DNA from: Sphingomonas asaccharolytica NBRC 15499
Lineage (GTDB): Bacteria > Pseudomonadota > Alphaproteobacteria > Sphingomonadales > Sphingomonadaceae
Reading direction: 5' to 3'
Length of the DNA stretch: 64,000 nucleotides
Assembly (NCBI RefSeq): GCF_001598355.1
Contig: NZ_BCYU01000009.1
Coordinates: 1-64,000 of the forward strand
Shown here: piece after piece, positions 51,638 through 60,930 of the stretch
Layout of the letters: every line of letters begins with the position of its first letter
How positions within the stretch are numbered: position 1 is the first letter of the stretch
The notes under the pieces: generated by a model
Told to the model about the DNA's origin: nothing
The model's input: the letters and a program-made list of their open reading frames with translations, nothing else
The model's database searches: none
Made by a program: the position numbers and the translations under genes

Positions 51638-52522
51638 TTAACCCGGCAGCGAGATTACCGCATCACGCAGCACGTAGCGTGCATGATAGAAGTCGCGCAG
51701 CCGGACGATGCGGCCGTCGGCCCAATCGATCACGATCAGCCCGGTCGGCGGTCCTGCCGGATCGGCGGGATCATGGACGATCGCCGCGGCGCGGCCTTCG
51801 ATCATGCCGACCGACAAGCGCCATGACGTCATTTCGGTATAACGCGTGAAATAGGTTTCGAATGCCGCGCGGTCGCGCGTCATTCGCGCCACCAGTTCGA
51901 ACCGCACATCGTCGGCGAGCATCGCGCGGATGGCGTCGAAATCGCGCGCATTGAAGCGGTCGACATAGGTCTGCAGCCGGATCACGTCGCCGCGATCGGC
52001 GGGCGGCGAGGATGACGGCGCGTCGGCGAGAGTACGGAGGCGCGCGCGACCGCGGTGCAACGCAGCCTTGGTCGCCGCCAGCGTCGTGTCGAGAATCCCC
52101 GCGGCTTCCTCGTTCGAATAGCCCAGCACGTCCTTGAGGATAACGGTCCCGCGCTGCAGCGGTGGCAGGTGCATGAACACCGCCAGCGCGGCGCCCGCGG
52201 CAAAGCGGCGGGCGGCCTCATCACCGTCCGACACCATATCCTCCTCCTGGATCTCCTGCTCACCGCCGCGGCGCACACGCGCACGCAAATGGTCGATCGC
52301 GGCATTGTGCACGATGCGGAACGACCAGGCAGCGGCGTCACCTTCGGGCGGCGCGCGGTCGAGCGCCGCCATGGCGCGCGCGATCGCGTCCTGGACCACA
52401 TCCTCGCCGTCGAGCACCGATCCCACCATCCGCGCGGCATAACGATGCAGCGCCGGCCGCAGTTCGACCAGCAGCGCCTCGATCCGGGTTCGATCTGTCT
52501 TGTCCGTCATGTCCATCGCCAT
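51638..52522 (-). CDS. ECF sigma factor with SnoaL-like C-terminal domain
   Basis: A 294-residue sigma-70-family factor of the ECF41-like type. Region 2 spans about 15-85 (LRPALHRYAARMVGSVLDGEDVVQDAIARAMAAL, WSFRIVHNAAIDHLRAR), region 4 about 110-165 (LPPLQRGTVILKDVLGYSNEEAAGILDTTLAATKAALHRGRARL), and a SnoaL/NTF2-like domain fills 185-290, which in ECF41 members tunes activity in place of an anti-sigma factor. Starts at 52522, 52516 and 52510 are all possible. It is divergent from a GST gene across a palindromic promoter region, whereas classical ECF41 loci pair with an oxidoreductase or decarboxylase. Confidence 0.9.
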   Translation of the reverse strand: MAMDMTDKTDRTRIEALLVELRPALHRYAARMVGSVLDGEDVVQDAIARAMAALDRAPPEGDAAAWSFRIVHNAAIDHLRARVRRGGEQEIQEEDMVSDGDEAARRFAAGAALAVFMHLPPLQRGTVILKDVLGYSNEEAAGILDTTLAATKAALHRGRARLRTLADAPSSSPPADRGDVIRLQTYVDRFNARDFDAIRAMLADDVRFELVARMTRDRAAFETYFTRYTEMTSWRLSVGMIEGRAAAIVHDPADPAGPPTGLIVIDWADGRIVRLRDFYHARYVLRDAVISLPG

Positions 52523-52560
52523 CCGCCGTTCTTCTATCGGGATAGACGGTGGCGCCGCGG

Positions 52561-52589
52561 AAAAAGATTCGGCCGGGCGAATCCTTTTT
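52561..52589. promoter_or_regulatory. Dyad between ECF sigma and GST genes
   Basis: AAAAA-GATTCG (52561-52571) faces CGAATC-C-TTTTT (52578-52589) across a GCCGGG centre, and weaker symmetry extends outward. A CGTC, the usual -10 core of ECF promoters, follows at 52590-52593 toward the GST gene. The arrangement would present matching sequences to both divergent genes. Function is inferred. Confidence 0.45.
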
Positions 52590-52653
52590 CGTCGAGCCTC
52601 CGTCCTTGGCAACAGCGGGCGGCGCTGGGCTGCCCGGTTCGACGGAGAATGTC

Positions 52654-53277
52654 ATGAAGCTCTATGCCCTGGTTAAATCGCTGAATTCCCGCAAGGTGTT
52701 GGCGCTGATCCACCATCTCGACCTGCCGGTGGAGATCGACGCGATGACCGTCGAACAGGTCCAGTCCGATGCCTATGCCGCGATCAATCCCAATCGCCTG
52801 GCGCCGACTTTGGTCGATGGCGAGGTCGTTTTGTGGGAATCGAACGCGATCGGTCTCTATCTCGCCGAGGGTAGCACGATGCTGCCGACCGAACGCCGTC
52901 AACGTGCGGACATGGCGCGCTGGCTGTTATGGGAAGGTATCCATTACAACCGCGCCCTGGGCACGATCTTCTTCGAGTCGGTTGTGCGTCCGCAATTGGG
53001 CTGGGGTGCGACCAACCAGCCGCTGGTCGACGACGCACTGGTGCAGGCGGCGCGCTTGCTGCCAGTGCTCGACGCCCATCTCGCGACACGCGAGTTCATG
53101 CTTGGCGACCGGCTGAGCTTCGTCGACTTCGCGATCGCCTCAGCCGAGCCGTATCGCGACGCGATGCCGATCGACTTCGACGCCTATCCCAACCTCCAGC
53201 GCTTCTACGACACGATCGCGCTGTTGCCGGCGTGGCAAAAGGCATTGGGCCAGCCGCGGATGGCCGTCGCGGCGTGA
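52654..53277 (+). CDS. Glutathione S-transferase family protein
   Basis: A 207-residue cytosolic GST. The thioredoxin-like N-terminal domain (1-80) includes MKLYALVKSLNSRKVLALIHHLDLPVE and the cis-Pro/ESNAI block (NRLAPTLVDGEVVLWESNAIGLYLAE) that binds the gamma-glutamyl part. The helical domain ends with FMLGDRLSFVDFAIASAEPYRDAM. ATG 52654 with GGAG upstream is preferred to a longer reading through the dyad. It is divergent from the ECF sigma gene and may belong to its regulon, which would fit a stress or detoxification role. Confidence 0.88.
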   Translation: MKLYALVKSLNSRKVLALIHHLDLPVEIDAMTVEQVQSDAYAAINPNRLAPTLVDGEVVLWESNAIGLYLAEGSTMLPTERRQRADMARWLLWEGIHYNRALGTIFFESVVRPQLGWGATNQPLVDDALVQAARLLPVLDAHLATREFMLGDRLSFVDFAIASAEPYRDAMPIDFDAYPNLQRFYDTIALLPAWQKALGQPRMAVAA

Positions 53278-53319
53278 CGTCAGCCGGGCGTCGCCATCGA
53301 GCGGCGCCCGGTTTCGCGA

Positions 53320-54168
<849 letters not shown>

Positions 54169-54235
54169 GACCTCTGCCATAGCGGGGAAGGCGTGAAAGT
54201 GGCAGTCCCTGCCTCAGGTTCAAGAGGAGCGGGGG

Positions 54236-54640
54236 ATGGAACGTATTTTCGAGACGGTTGCAGCCAAGGTCGCCAGCTGGACCGGGCGCCCGCCCGCCTT
54301 CATGCTGGCGCTATCAGTGATCATCGTCTGGGGCGTGACCGGACCGATCTTCCACTATTCGGACACGTGGCAGCTGATCATCAACACAGGCACCACGATC
54401 GTCACCTTCCTGATGGTGTTCCTGATCCAGAATGCGCAGAATCGCGACGGATCGGCGATCCAGGCCAAGCTCGACGAATTGATCCGCGCGATCGAAGGGC
54501 CGCGCGACGAGTTCGTCGGGATCGAGCACCTGACCCAGGACGAACTCGAGCAGATCAAGGCGAAGCTGGAAAAGGAATGCAGCGAGGTCGGCGTCGGCAC
54601 CGACCATGCTTCGGTCCAGCGGCTGATCGATCGGTTATGA
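54236..54640 (+). CDS. Low-affinity iron permease family protein
   Basis: A 134-residue protein with two transmembrane helices (PAFMLALSVIIVWGVTGPIF and LIINTGTTIVTFLMVFLIQNAQNRD) followed by a soluble coiled segment (ELDELIRAIEG...KLEKEC). This is the bacterial Fe_permease family named after yeast Fet4; iron transport is not shown for the short bacterial forms. The motif IQNAQNRDGSAIQAKLDELIRA is diagnostic. GGAGCGGGGG precedes ATG 54236. Divergent from aguB across 67 bp. A possible membrane-stress role is equally likely. Confidence 0.85.
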   Translation: MERIFETVAAKVASWTGRPPAFMLALSVIIVWGVTGPIFHYSDTWQLIINTGTTIVTFLMVFLIQNAQNRDGSAIQAKLDELIRAIEGPRDEFVGIEHLTQDELEQIKAKLEKECSEVGVGTDHASVQRLIDRL

Positions 54641-54698
54641 GTACGGACGTCCCCTCACGCGAAGGCACAAGAGGGCGCAGAGGTCGCGGCGATTTAAG

Positions 54699-54719
54699 GA
54701 GCCTCGCTGTGCGAGGCTC
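54699..54719. terminator. GAGCCTCGC hairpin
   Basis: Perfect 9-bp stem GAGCCTCGC/GCGAGGCTC with a TGT loop, followed by TT. It lies 58 bp after the iron-permease-like gene and 125 bp beyond the 3' end of convergent holA. A degraded inverted pair (GCGAAGGCACAAGAGGGCGC near 54659 and its counterpart near 54767-54797) surrounds it. A terminator is plausible. Confidence 0.5.
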
Positions 54720-54844
54720 TTCGGTCAATCATCGCATTGTATCGCGCCATAGCCCAGGCGAATGCACCCTGCGCCCCGGTGCCTCTGCGCGAAGGCAGTC
54801 AAACCTTCTTCGTTGCGTATTCGTCTTTGTGCGATCTGGATTAA

Positions 54845-55864
54845 CTACCGCATCCGCGCCGCAGCGCGGGTCGTTTCGGTGATCGCGACGTCGGACAGCA
54901 ACTCTCCTGCCCCGCCCGGCGCCATCAGCTGGCGTTCGGCACGCCTTAGCCGATCGATCGCGGCGGCGATGTCGGATGACTTCCATTTCTGAACCTGGCG
55001 GATCATCCCCGGCTCCTCGCGGAAATGGACCCGGCGCGCCTTGACCACTGCCGACGCCTGCTTGCCGGCCTCGACCTCGGCGCGCATCGCCGCCAGTGTC
55101 ATCAGCTTGCGGACGATCTGCCGCAGCAATGGGATCGCAGCACCACCCGAATCGGCGAATCGGGCAAGTTCGCGCGCGATATCGTGCACGCGTCCCTCCA
55201 GCGCGGCATCGACCACATCGGACATTTGCGACTCGCCGAGATCGGCGCCCAGCGCGTCGAGCGCCTCGTCGTCGAGCTCGCGCGGCCGGTCGCCCGCTGC
55301 GTCGAGATAGAGGGCAAGCTTTTCCACCTCGCGTGCGATCACGCTGCGGTCGCCGCCCGATGCCGCCATCAACCGCCGGATCGCGGTCGGCGTCGGGCGC
55401 AGGCCGTATTCGCGCGCGATCCCGACCACCATGCGGTCGGCATTGGCGCCATCGGGAATGTAGCAGGCGAAGCTCATTGCCGCCGGCTGCGCGATCGCGA
55501 ACTGGACCAGCTTCGAGGTGGTGCGCAGCCCCGGTCCGATCATCACCACCGGATGCTCGACCTGCGGCTCGGCGATCAGCATTTGCGCCGCCTCGAGCGA
55601 TTCGTCGCCGGCGCTGGCGACCAGAATCCACCGCCGGCCGCCGAACAAGGCGAGTGAGCGGGCCTCGTCGACCAGCTTTCCGGGATCGCCGCGCAGCGCG
55701 GGCCCTTCCATCGCGACCTTTTCGGCATCGGCCCCGAGCGCGCGTCCGAGCCGCGCGGCATAGTCCATCGCACCCGCTTCGTCGGGGCCGTGGAGGAGAT
55801 AGAGCCGGACCGCGGGAGCCGCCGAATCCAGCGAGTTAACTAGCTGATTTTCTGAAGCTTTCAC
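54845..55864 (-). CDS. holA: DNA polymerase III delta subunit
   Basis: A 339-residue clamp-loader subunit that opens the beta sliding clamp. Domain I (AAA+-like without a working P-loop) starts about residue 15 (VRLYLLHGPDEAGAMDYAARLG); domain III forms the C-terminal collar (MRAEVEAGKQASAVVKARRVHFREEPGMIRQVQKW). The start is GTG 55864, overlapping the lptE stop by four bases. The leuS-lptE-holA order is conserved in many alphaproteobacteria and ensures coupled translation. Confidence 0.93.
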   Translation of the reverse strand: MKASENQLVNSLDSAAPAVRLYLLHGPDEAGAMDYAARLGRALGADAEKVAMEGPALRGDPGKLVDEARSLALFGGRRWILVASAGDESLEAAQMLIAEPQVEHPVVMIGPGLRTTSKLVQFAIAQPAAMSFACYIPDGANADRMVVGIAREYGLRPTPTAIRRLMAASGGDRSVIAREVEKLALYLDAAGDRPRELDDEALDALGADLGESQMSDVVDAALEGRVHDIARELARFADSGGAAIPLLRQIVRKLMTLAAMRAEVEAGKQASAVVKARRVHFREEPGMIRQVQKWKSSDIAAAIDRLRRAERQLMAPGGAGELLSDVAITETTRAAARMR

Positions 55865-56358
55865 TTCGCCGAGGCGGCGGCGCGGCGCTGATAGACGGCA
55901 ATCCGCGTGACGATCTGATCGGCGACGATCTGCGACAGGTTTTCGAGCGCGGTGTTCTCGGCGGCGATCGTGGCATATTCCGAATTGACCACGTCGATGC
56001 CGGCATCCGACCCCGCGGTCGCATCGACCAGCACTTCCCCGCTCGACGCATTGACCAATTGGTACCGTGCACGCAGCGATCGGCGCTCGCGGGTGATAGT
56101 ATCGTCGCGCTTCACGCCCAGCCCGGTGATCGAATCATTGAGCCTGACCTCGAGCCGGTACAGCGCGGGCTCGCCTCTGCGCGACGGCAAGCGATCGCGC
56201 AGCGCATTCGACAGCAGATAACCGTTCTTGCCGTCGATCGGCGCGACCTCGATTCGCGACAGGCCGGTCGCGACCGGGCCCGAAGCGCCGCCTTCATAGA
56301 GCGGGTGGAGGCCACAGCCGGCGGTCGCCAGCGCGAGGAGGAGCGCGAGTCGCTTCAT
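55861..56358 (-). CDS. lptE: LPS-assembly lipoprotein LptE
   Basis: A 165-residue lipoprotein that plugs the LptD barrel for lipopolysaccharide insertion in the outer membrane. The signal peptide ends in the lipobox [12 protein letters not shown] (Cys15). The segment [22 protein letters not shown] is the characteristic first strand-helix of LptE. Small size and low conservation are usual. ATG 56358 overlaps the leuS stop by four bases, and its stop overlaps the GTG of holA. Confidence 0.92.
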   Translation of the reverse strand: MKRLALLLALATAGCGLHPLYEGGASGPVATGLSRIEVAPIDGKNGYLLSNALRDRLPSRRGEPALYRLEVRLNDSITGLGVKRDDTITRERRSLRARYQLVNASSGEVLVDATAGSDAGIDVVNSEYATIAAENTALENLSQIVADQIVTRIAVYQRRAAASAK

Positions 56359-58847
56359 GCGACCAGATTGACCAGACGATCGGGCACGACAATCACCTTC
56401 TTCGGTTCGGCGCCGTCCAGGATGCGGAGCACGTTGGGATTGGCGCGCGCCGCGGCTTCGACCACCGCTCTGTCGCTGCCCTTGGGCATGACGAGCGTAT
56501 CGCGTAGCTTGCCGTTGACCTGCACCGCGATCGTCACCTCGTCCTCGACCAGCAATGCTGGATTATAGGTCGGCCAATCGGCGTTGGCGACCAAGCCTGA
56601 TCCTCCCATCGCAGCCCAGGCTTCCTCGGCGAGATGCGGGGTCATCGGCGAGACCAGGCGGACCAGCGTAGGAATCGCATTGCTGCGCGAGGCGGAAGGT
56701 TTGGCCTTCTCGATCGCGTTGACCAGTTCGTAGAGCTTGGCGACCGCCTTGTTGAACTGCAGCGCCTCGATGTCGACGGCGACACCGGCGATCGTCTGCG
56801 CCAGCTTGCGGTCGAGCGCGGTATCATTGCCCTCGCCCTCTTCGATGCCGTCGACCAGGCGCCACAACCGCTGGACGAAGCGCCACGCGCCCTCGATCCC
56901 AGCCTCTGACCAGGCGAGGTCGCGTTCGGGTGGCGAATCGGACAGCATGAACCAGCGCGTCGCGTCGGCACCATATTGGTCGACGATCGGCTCGGGATCG
57001 ATCGTGTTCTTCTTCGACTTGGACATCTTCTCGGTGCGGCCGACCGTGATCGGCTGTCCGGTGGCGATCTCCTTGCCGTCGCGCACGTCGTCGGGCGACA
57101 GCCATTTGCCCTCGATCGACTTGTAGGTCTCGTGCGTCACCATCCCCTGGGTGAACAACCCGGCAAACGGCTCGGCGATATCAAGCATGCCGATATGCTT
57201 GAGCGCGCGCGTCCAGAAGCGGGCATAGAGCAAGTGCAGGATCGCGTGCTCGACGCCGCCGATATATTGCCCCACCGGCAGCCATTGCTCGGCCATGGCG
57301 CGGTCGAACGGTCTGTCCTTGGGCTGGCTGGCGAAGCGGATGAAATACCAGGACGAATCGGCGAACGTGTCGAGCGTGTCGGTCTCGCGCATGGCCTTGC
57401 CACCGCAGGACGGGCAATCGACGTGCTTCCAGGTCGGATGGCGGTCGAGCGGGTTGCCGGGGATGTCGAAGGCGACGTCCTCGGGCAGCACCACCGGCAA
57501 TTGATCGCGCGGCACCGGCACCGCACCGCACCGGTCGCAATGGATGATCGGGATCGGCGTGCCCCAGTAACGCTGGCGGCTGACGCCCCAGTCGCGCAGG
57601 CGATAGACCGTAGTGCCCTTGCCCCAGCCGCCCGCTTCGGCGCGGATGATCACCTCGCGTTTGGCGTCCTCGACATCCATGCCGTCGAGGAAGTGCGAAT
57701 TCACGATAGTGCCCGGGCCCGAATAGGCTTCGGCGTCGTCGAATTTGACGTCGGTCTTGTCGCCGTCTGATACGACGCGGCGGATCGGCAAATCGTATTT
57801 GGTCGCGAATTCGTAGTCGCGCTGGTCGTGCGCGGGCACGCCGAACACCGCGCCGGTGCCATAGTCCATCAGCACGAAATTGGCGATATAGACTGGAATT
57901 TGCCACGCCGGATCAAACGGATGCGTCGCGGTGATGCCGGTGTCGTAGCCCAGCTTCTCTTGCGTCTCGAGCTCGGCGGCGGTGGTCCCGCCCTGCTTGC
58001 ACAAATCGATGAACGCCGCTGCCTTCGGATCGCTCGCGGCCACGCCTTGCGCGATCGGATGGTCGGCGGCGACCGCGATGAAGCTGGCGCCGAAGATCGT
58101 GTCGGGACGCGTCGAGAATACCTCGACCGAACCGCCATCGGACAGCGACCAGGCGAATTGCAGCCCCTGGCTCTTGCCGATCCAATTCTCCTGCATCACC
58201 CGGACCTTGTCGGGCCAGTGATCGAGCGATTTCAGTCCCTCGAGCAACTCGTCGGCGAACTGGGTGATCTTGAGGAACCACTGGTTGAGCTTGCGCTTCT
58301 CGACCAGCGCACCCGACCGCCAGCCGCGGCCGTCGATCACTTGCTCATTGGCCAGTACGGTCATGTCGACCGGGTCCCAATTGACCGCGGATTCGCGGCG
58401 ATAGACCAGGCCGGCGGCGAGCATGTCGAGGAACAGCGCCTGTTCCTGGCCGTAATAATCGGGCTCGCAGGTCGCGATCTCGCGCGACCAGTCGAGCGCG
58501 AAGCCCAGCCGCTTCAATTGCGCCTTCATCGTCGCGATATTCTGGCGGGTCCAGCCACCGGGATGGACATGCTTTTCCATCGCGGCATTTTCGGCCGGCA
58601 TGCCGAACGCGTCCCATCCCATCGGATGGAGCACTTCCATTCCCTTCATCCGCCGATAGCGCGCGAGCACGTCGCCCATCGTATAGTTGCGGACATGGCC
58701 CATATGGATCCGCCCCGAAGGATACGGAAACATCTCAAGCACATAGCTCTTGGGCTTGGGCGAATCGTCTCGCGCGGCAAAGGTCTGGGACTCATCCCAA
58801 ACCTTCTGCCAATGGGCATCCGCTTTCAGCGGGTTGAAGCGCGACAT
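56355..58847 (-). CDS. leuS: Leucyl-tRNA synthetase
   Basis: An 830-residue class I aminoacyl-tRNA synthetase. The HIGH motif is HMGH at 48-51 ([14 protein letters not shown]) and KMSKS is at about 607 ([17 protein letters not shown]). A CP1 editing domain lies between (about 220-400), with the T-rich and [17 protein letters not shown] segments that hydrolyse mischarged tRNA. Two CxxC pairs ([10 protein letters not shown] and CPSCGGKAM) form a zinc site. Start ATG 58847. It heads the leuS-lptE-holA operon with DUF3576 upstream. Confidence 0.97.
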   Translation of the reverse strand: MSRFNPLKADAHWQKVWDESQTFAARDDSPKPKSYVLEMFPYPSGRIHMGHVRNYTMGDVLARYRRMKGMEVLHPMGWDAFGMPAENAAMEKHVHPGGWTRQNIATMKAQLKRLGFALDWSREIATCEPDYYGQEQALFLDMLAAGLVYRRESAVNWDPVDMTVLANEQVIDGRGWRSGALVEKRKLNQWFLKITQFADELLEGLKSLDHWPDKVRVMQENWIGKSQGLQFAWSLSDGGSVEVFSTRPDTIFGASFIAVAADHPIAQGVAASDPKAAAFIDLCKQGGTTAAELETQEKLGYDTGITATHPFDPAWQIPVYIANFVLMDYGTGAVFGVPAHDQRDYEFATKYDLPIRRVVSDGDKTDVKFDDAEAYSGPGTIVNSHFLDGMDVEDAKREVIIRAEAGGWGKGTTVYRLRDWGVSRQRYWGTPIPIIHCDRCGAVPVPRDQLPVVLPEDVAFDIPGNPLDRHPTWKHVDCPSCGGKAMRETDTLDTFADSSWYFIRFASQPKDRPFDRAMAEQWLPVGQYIGGVEHAILHLLYARFWTRALKHIGMLDIAEPFAGLFTQGMVTHETYKSIEGKWLSPDDVRDGKEIATGQPITVGRTEKMSKSKKNTIDPEPIVDQYGADATRWFMLSDSPPERDLAWSEAGIEGAWRFVQRLWRLVDGIEEGEGNDTALDRKLAQTIAGVAVDIEALQFNKAVAKLYELVNAIEKAKPSASRSNAIPTLVRLVSPMTPHLAEEAWAAMGGSGLVANADWPTYNPALLVEDEVTIAVQVNGKLRDTLVMPKGSDRAVVEAAARANPNVLRILDGAEPKKVIVVPDRLVNLVA

Positions 58848-58896
58848 TTGGGTCTATCCTGCTGGGCGGGCATTACCCGCCCGCCGGGTTCTTTGC

Positions 58897-59337
58897 TTAT
58901 TTGCCGGGTGCGATCGCCTGGCGGCGAAGGTCGCGGGCACGGGTAAGGATCACGTCCTCGAGCTTCTGCACGGTTGCCGCCTGGACGGGGGCCGCGACCC
59001 ACTGGCCATTGGTGCTGACTTCGCGCAGCGCCGCGACGCGGATTGCATCGGCGCGCAGATCCTGGTCGAGGATCGACACCGTGACCTTCATCCGCTCGCC
59101 GGGCGAGCGCGGATTGACGTACCAGTCGGTGACGATGACGCCGCCGTTGGAATCGGTCTGCAGCAGCGGCATGAAGCTCAGCGTATCGAGGGTCGCGCGC
59201 CACAGATAGGCGTTGACGCCGATCGTCGTCACCTTCGACGCGGCGATGTCGGCCTTGGCGGGCCCTCCCCGGTGGTGCGCGCACGCCATCAGTGAGAGCG
59301 GAAGGGCCAGATACGCGGCACGGCGCAGAAGGGTCAT
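58897..59337 (-). CDS. DUF3576 lipoprotein
   Basis: A 146-residue lipoprotein with signal peptide ending in LSLMAC (Cys19). The mature domain IGVNAYLWRATLDTLSFMPLLQTDSNGGVIVTDWYVNPRSPGERMKVTVSILD is the DUF3576 pattern. The gene lies upstream of leuS in many alphaproteobacteria and is likely part of envelope maintenance near LptE, though the function is unknown. It starts at ATG 59337 and leaves a 49-bp gap to leuS. Confidence 0.9.
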   Translation of the reverse strand: MTLLRRAAYLALPLSLMACAHHRGGPAKADIAASKVTTIGVNAYLWRATLDTLSFMPLLQTDSNGGVIVTDWYVNPRSPGERMKVTVSILDQDLRADAIRVAALREVSTNGQWVAAPVQAATVQKLEDVILTRARDLRRQAIAPGK

Positions 59338-59504
59338 CGGTCGTTCCCTGATACGAAAGGGGGAGATTATCGCGCATCTATAGACACAGGACCGCCCGCC
59401 GCAAGCGCCGACAGACCAGAACGAGTCTGTGGACGCGATGCAACACTCGGCGGAAAAACGCGATCACCTGTGGCGAGTCGGGATCGAACCGTGTTAGGGC
59501 TCGT

Positions 59505-60224
59505 ATGACTATTGGAGTCGCAGGGAACCAAATCGTGGTTGGGAAGCGGGCAATTTTCGGAACGGTCGTGGGGGCACTGGCTGTCACCGCCGCGTTTGCC
59601 GTGCCCGCGATCGGCGCTCCCGATGCCGCCAAACGCCTGATTTCGCGCCCTGTCGCGTCTTTCTTCACCCCGGCGTCGGCCGACCCCAAGCTTGCTGCGC
59701 TGATCGCGCGCAATGGGCTCGACACGACTCCGTTCCGCTTTACGCCGGCAGAATCGCGCGGCACGCAACGCCGCGTGACGCCGCCGCCGGCGGTCAAGAC
59801 CGGTGTCGTGACGCTGCGCGGCGCGCCGTCGGTCGATACCGATTCGGTCGGCCTGGCGCCGATCGCTTATGATCTCGGCCGCAACGCGCCGGTCAAGCAC
59901 GTCGTGACGCCGAGCGATCTCAAGATCGATCTGGCCGCGAGCCCGGTCGGCCGCAAGCCGATCGATATCGGCACCAGCTTCTCGGTCCGCCGCAGCACCA
60001 AGTTGAAGGCGACCAGCGAACGCACCACGGTCGGCGATGCCCGCCTGGCGGGATATCTGCCCAAGGATTCGATCGATGTCGGCGGCTCCTATTCGCTCAG
60101 CCGCAATCTCGATGTGACCGCGGGCGTCCGCTACAAGTCGCAAGATCGCGATCGCCTCGCCCCGCTGCCGGATGCGCAGCGCGACAGCCAGGCGGTGTAC
60201 GTCGGAACCGCGTTCAGGTTCTGA
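59505..60224 (+). CDS. Secreted or outer-membrane protein with barrel-like C-terminus
   Basis: A 239-residue protein with a signal peptide (GKRAIFGTVVGALAVTAAFAVPAIGA). The middle is a Pro/Thr-rich region with repeated short basic motifs (RGTQRRVTPPPAVKTG). The C-terminal 60 residues alternate polar and hydrophobic positions (DVGGSYSLSRNLDVTAGVRYKSQDRDR) and end with Phe (YVGTAFRF), which is the rule for beta-barrel proteins of the outer membrane. No family recognised. A start at ATG 59505 adds a short extension; GTG 59535 is an alternative. Confidence 0.68.
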   Translation: MTIGVAGNQIVVGKRAIFGTVVGALAVTAAFAVPAIGAPDAAKRLISRPVASFFTPASADPKLAALIARNGLDTTPFRFTPAESRGTQRRVTPPPAVKTGVVTLRGAPSVDTDSVGLAPIAYDLGRNAPVKHVVTPSDLKIDLAASPVGRKPIDIGTSFSVRRSTKLKATSERTTVGDARLAGYLPKDSIDVGGSYSLSRNLDVTAGVRYKSQDRDRLAPLPDAQRDSQAVYVGTAFRF

Positions 60225-60366
60225 GTTCTTGCCGCGATTTAGCGGCAGCTAAATAGCGAAAAAGCAAGAACTCCGCCCGGCCTCGCGTCAGCGAGGACCG
60301 ACGAGTTGCAGGTCGGCCATGCCCCCGGCATGGCCTAAACGATGCGGGGCATCGTTTACCTGCAAC
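60223..60366. repeat. Cluster of four hairpins including a three-way junction
   Basis: In order: GAGTTCTTGC/GCAAGAACTC (60223-60232, 60264-60273) enclosing an imperfect ATTTAGC/GCTAAAT hairpin; CCTCGC/GCGAGG (60281-60286, 60291-60296); then GTTGCAGG (60305-60312) pairing with CCTGCAAC (60359-60366) around two perfect hairpins, GGCCATGCC/GGCATGGCC (60315-60323, 60327-60335) and TAAACGATGC/GCATCGTTTA (60336-60345, 60349-60358). The block fills the gap between convergent genes and starts within the stop codon of the upstream gene. Confidence 0.75.
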
Positions 60367-60371
60367 TGAAT

Positions 60372-60908
60372 TCACTTCGCGCCGCTACCCCGCGAGCCCC
60401 AAGCGTCGATCGCCGCCCAGCCGTCAAACCCGGTCATTCCCCGGAACCGCCGCGCATCCATGCCGCCCAGGGCAATCGCGACAACAGGCAGCCCCTGCGC
60501 GATTCGCCGCGCCTTCCGCTCGCCCAGCGCCTTGGCCCCAGGATGGGACCGAGTCGCGAACACGGGCGACACGAACAGCACATCCGCCCCCCGCCGCACC
60601 GCCGCTACCGCTTCCCGTCGATCATGCGCCGCAGCCGTCTGCAGCCCGCTCCCGCGCGCCCCGCCATGCACCCCATTCTCGCCGAACCCATCCCGCTCGC
60701 CAGCCTGGACCACGACCAGCCCGCGCGCCCGTGCGATCCGCACCACGCGTCGAAACAATGCCCGCCGCTCCCGCGCCGCCGTCGCATAATGCCGGAACAC
60801 AACGCCGCTGCCGCGCGGCAAACGCCGCAGCGCCGCCCATAGCCCATCGCCGATCCGCTCGTCGGTCATCAGCCACAAAATGGGGATCAGGGACTGGCGA
60901 TGCGGCAC
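60372..60908 (-). CDS. Thiamine phosphate synthase/TenI-like protein
   Basis: A 178-residue TIM-barrel protein of the ThiE/TenI superfamily. The N-terminus LIPILWLMTDERIGDGLW and the GADVLFVSPVFATRSHPGAKALG block (ThiE: SPVFPTxSHPG) support the fold, and VVAIALGGMDARRFRG ends the phosphate site. The short length and lack of several ThiE residues leave open whether it has thiamine phosphate synthase or another activity. GTG 60908 (start PHRQSLIP) is preferred; ATG 60932 is an alternative. Divergent from the YggS gene, whose start overlaps. Confidence 0.78.
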   Translation of the reverse strand: MPHRQSLIPILWLMTDERIGDGLWAALRRLPRGSGVVFRHYATAARERRALFRRVVRIARARGLVVVQAGERDGFGENGVHGGARGSGLQTAAAHDRREAVAAVRRGADVLFVSPVFATRSHPGAKALGERKARRIAQGLPVVAIALGGMDARRFRGMTGFDGWAAIDAWGSRGSGAK

Positions 60909-60930
60909 GACCCTGCCTATAGCGCGCGGC

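Noticed and set aside
52549..52612. Similar peptide sequences (KKIRPGESF and KRIRPAESF) as N-terminal extensions of the GST and the sigma factor
   Set aside because: They arise because the DNA between the genes is nearly palindromic, so both strands translate alike; the real starts are downstream of it.
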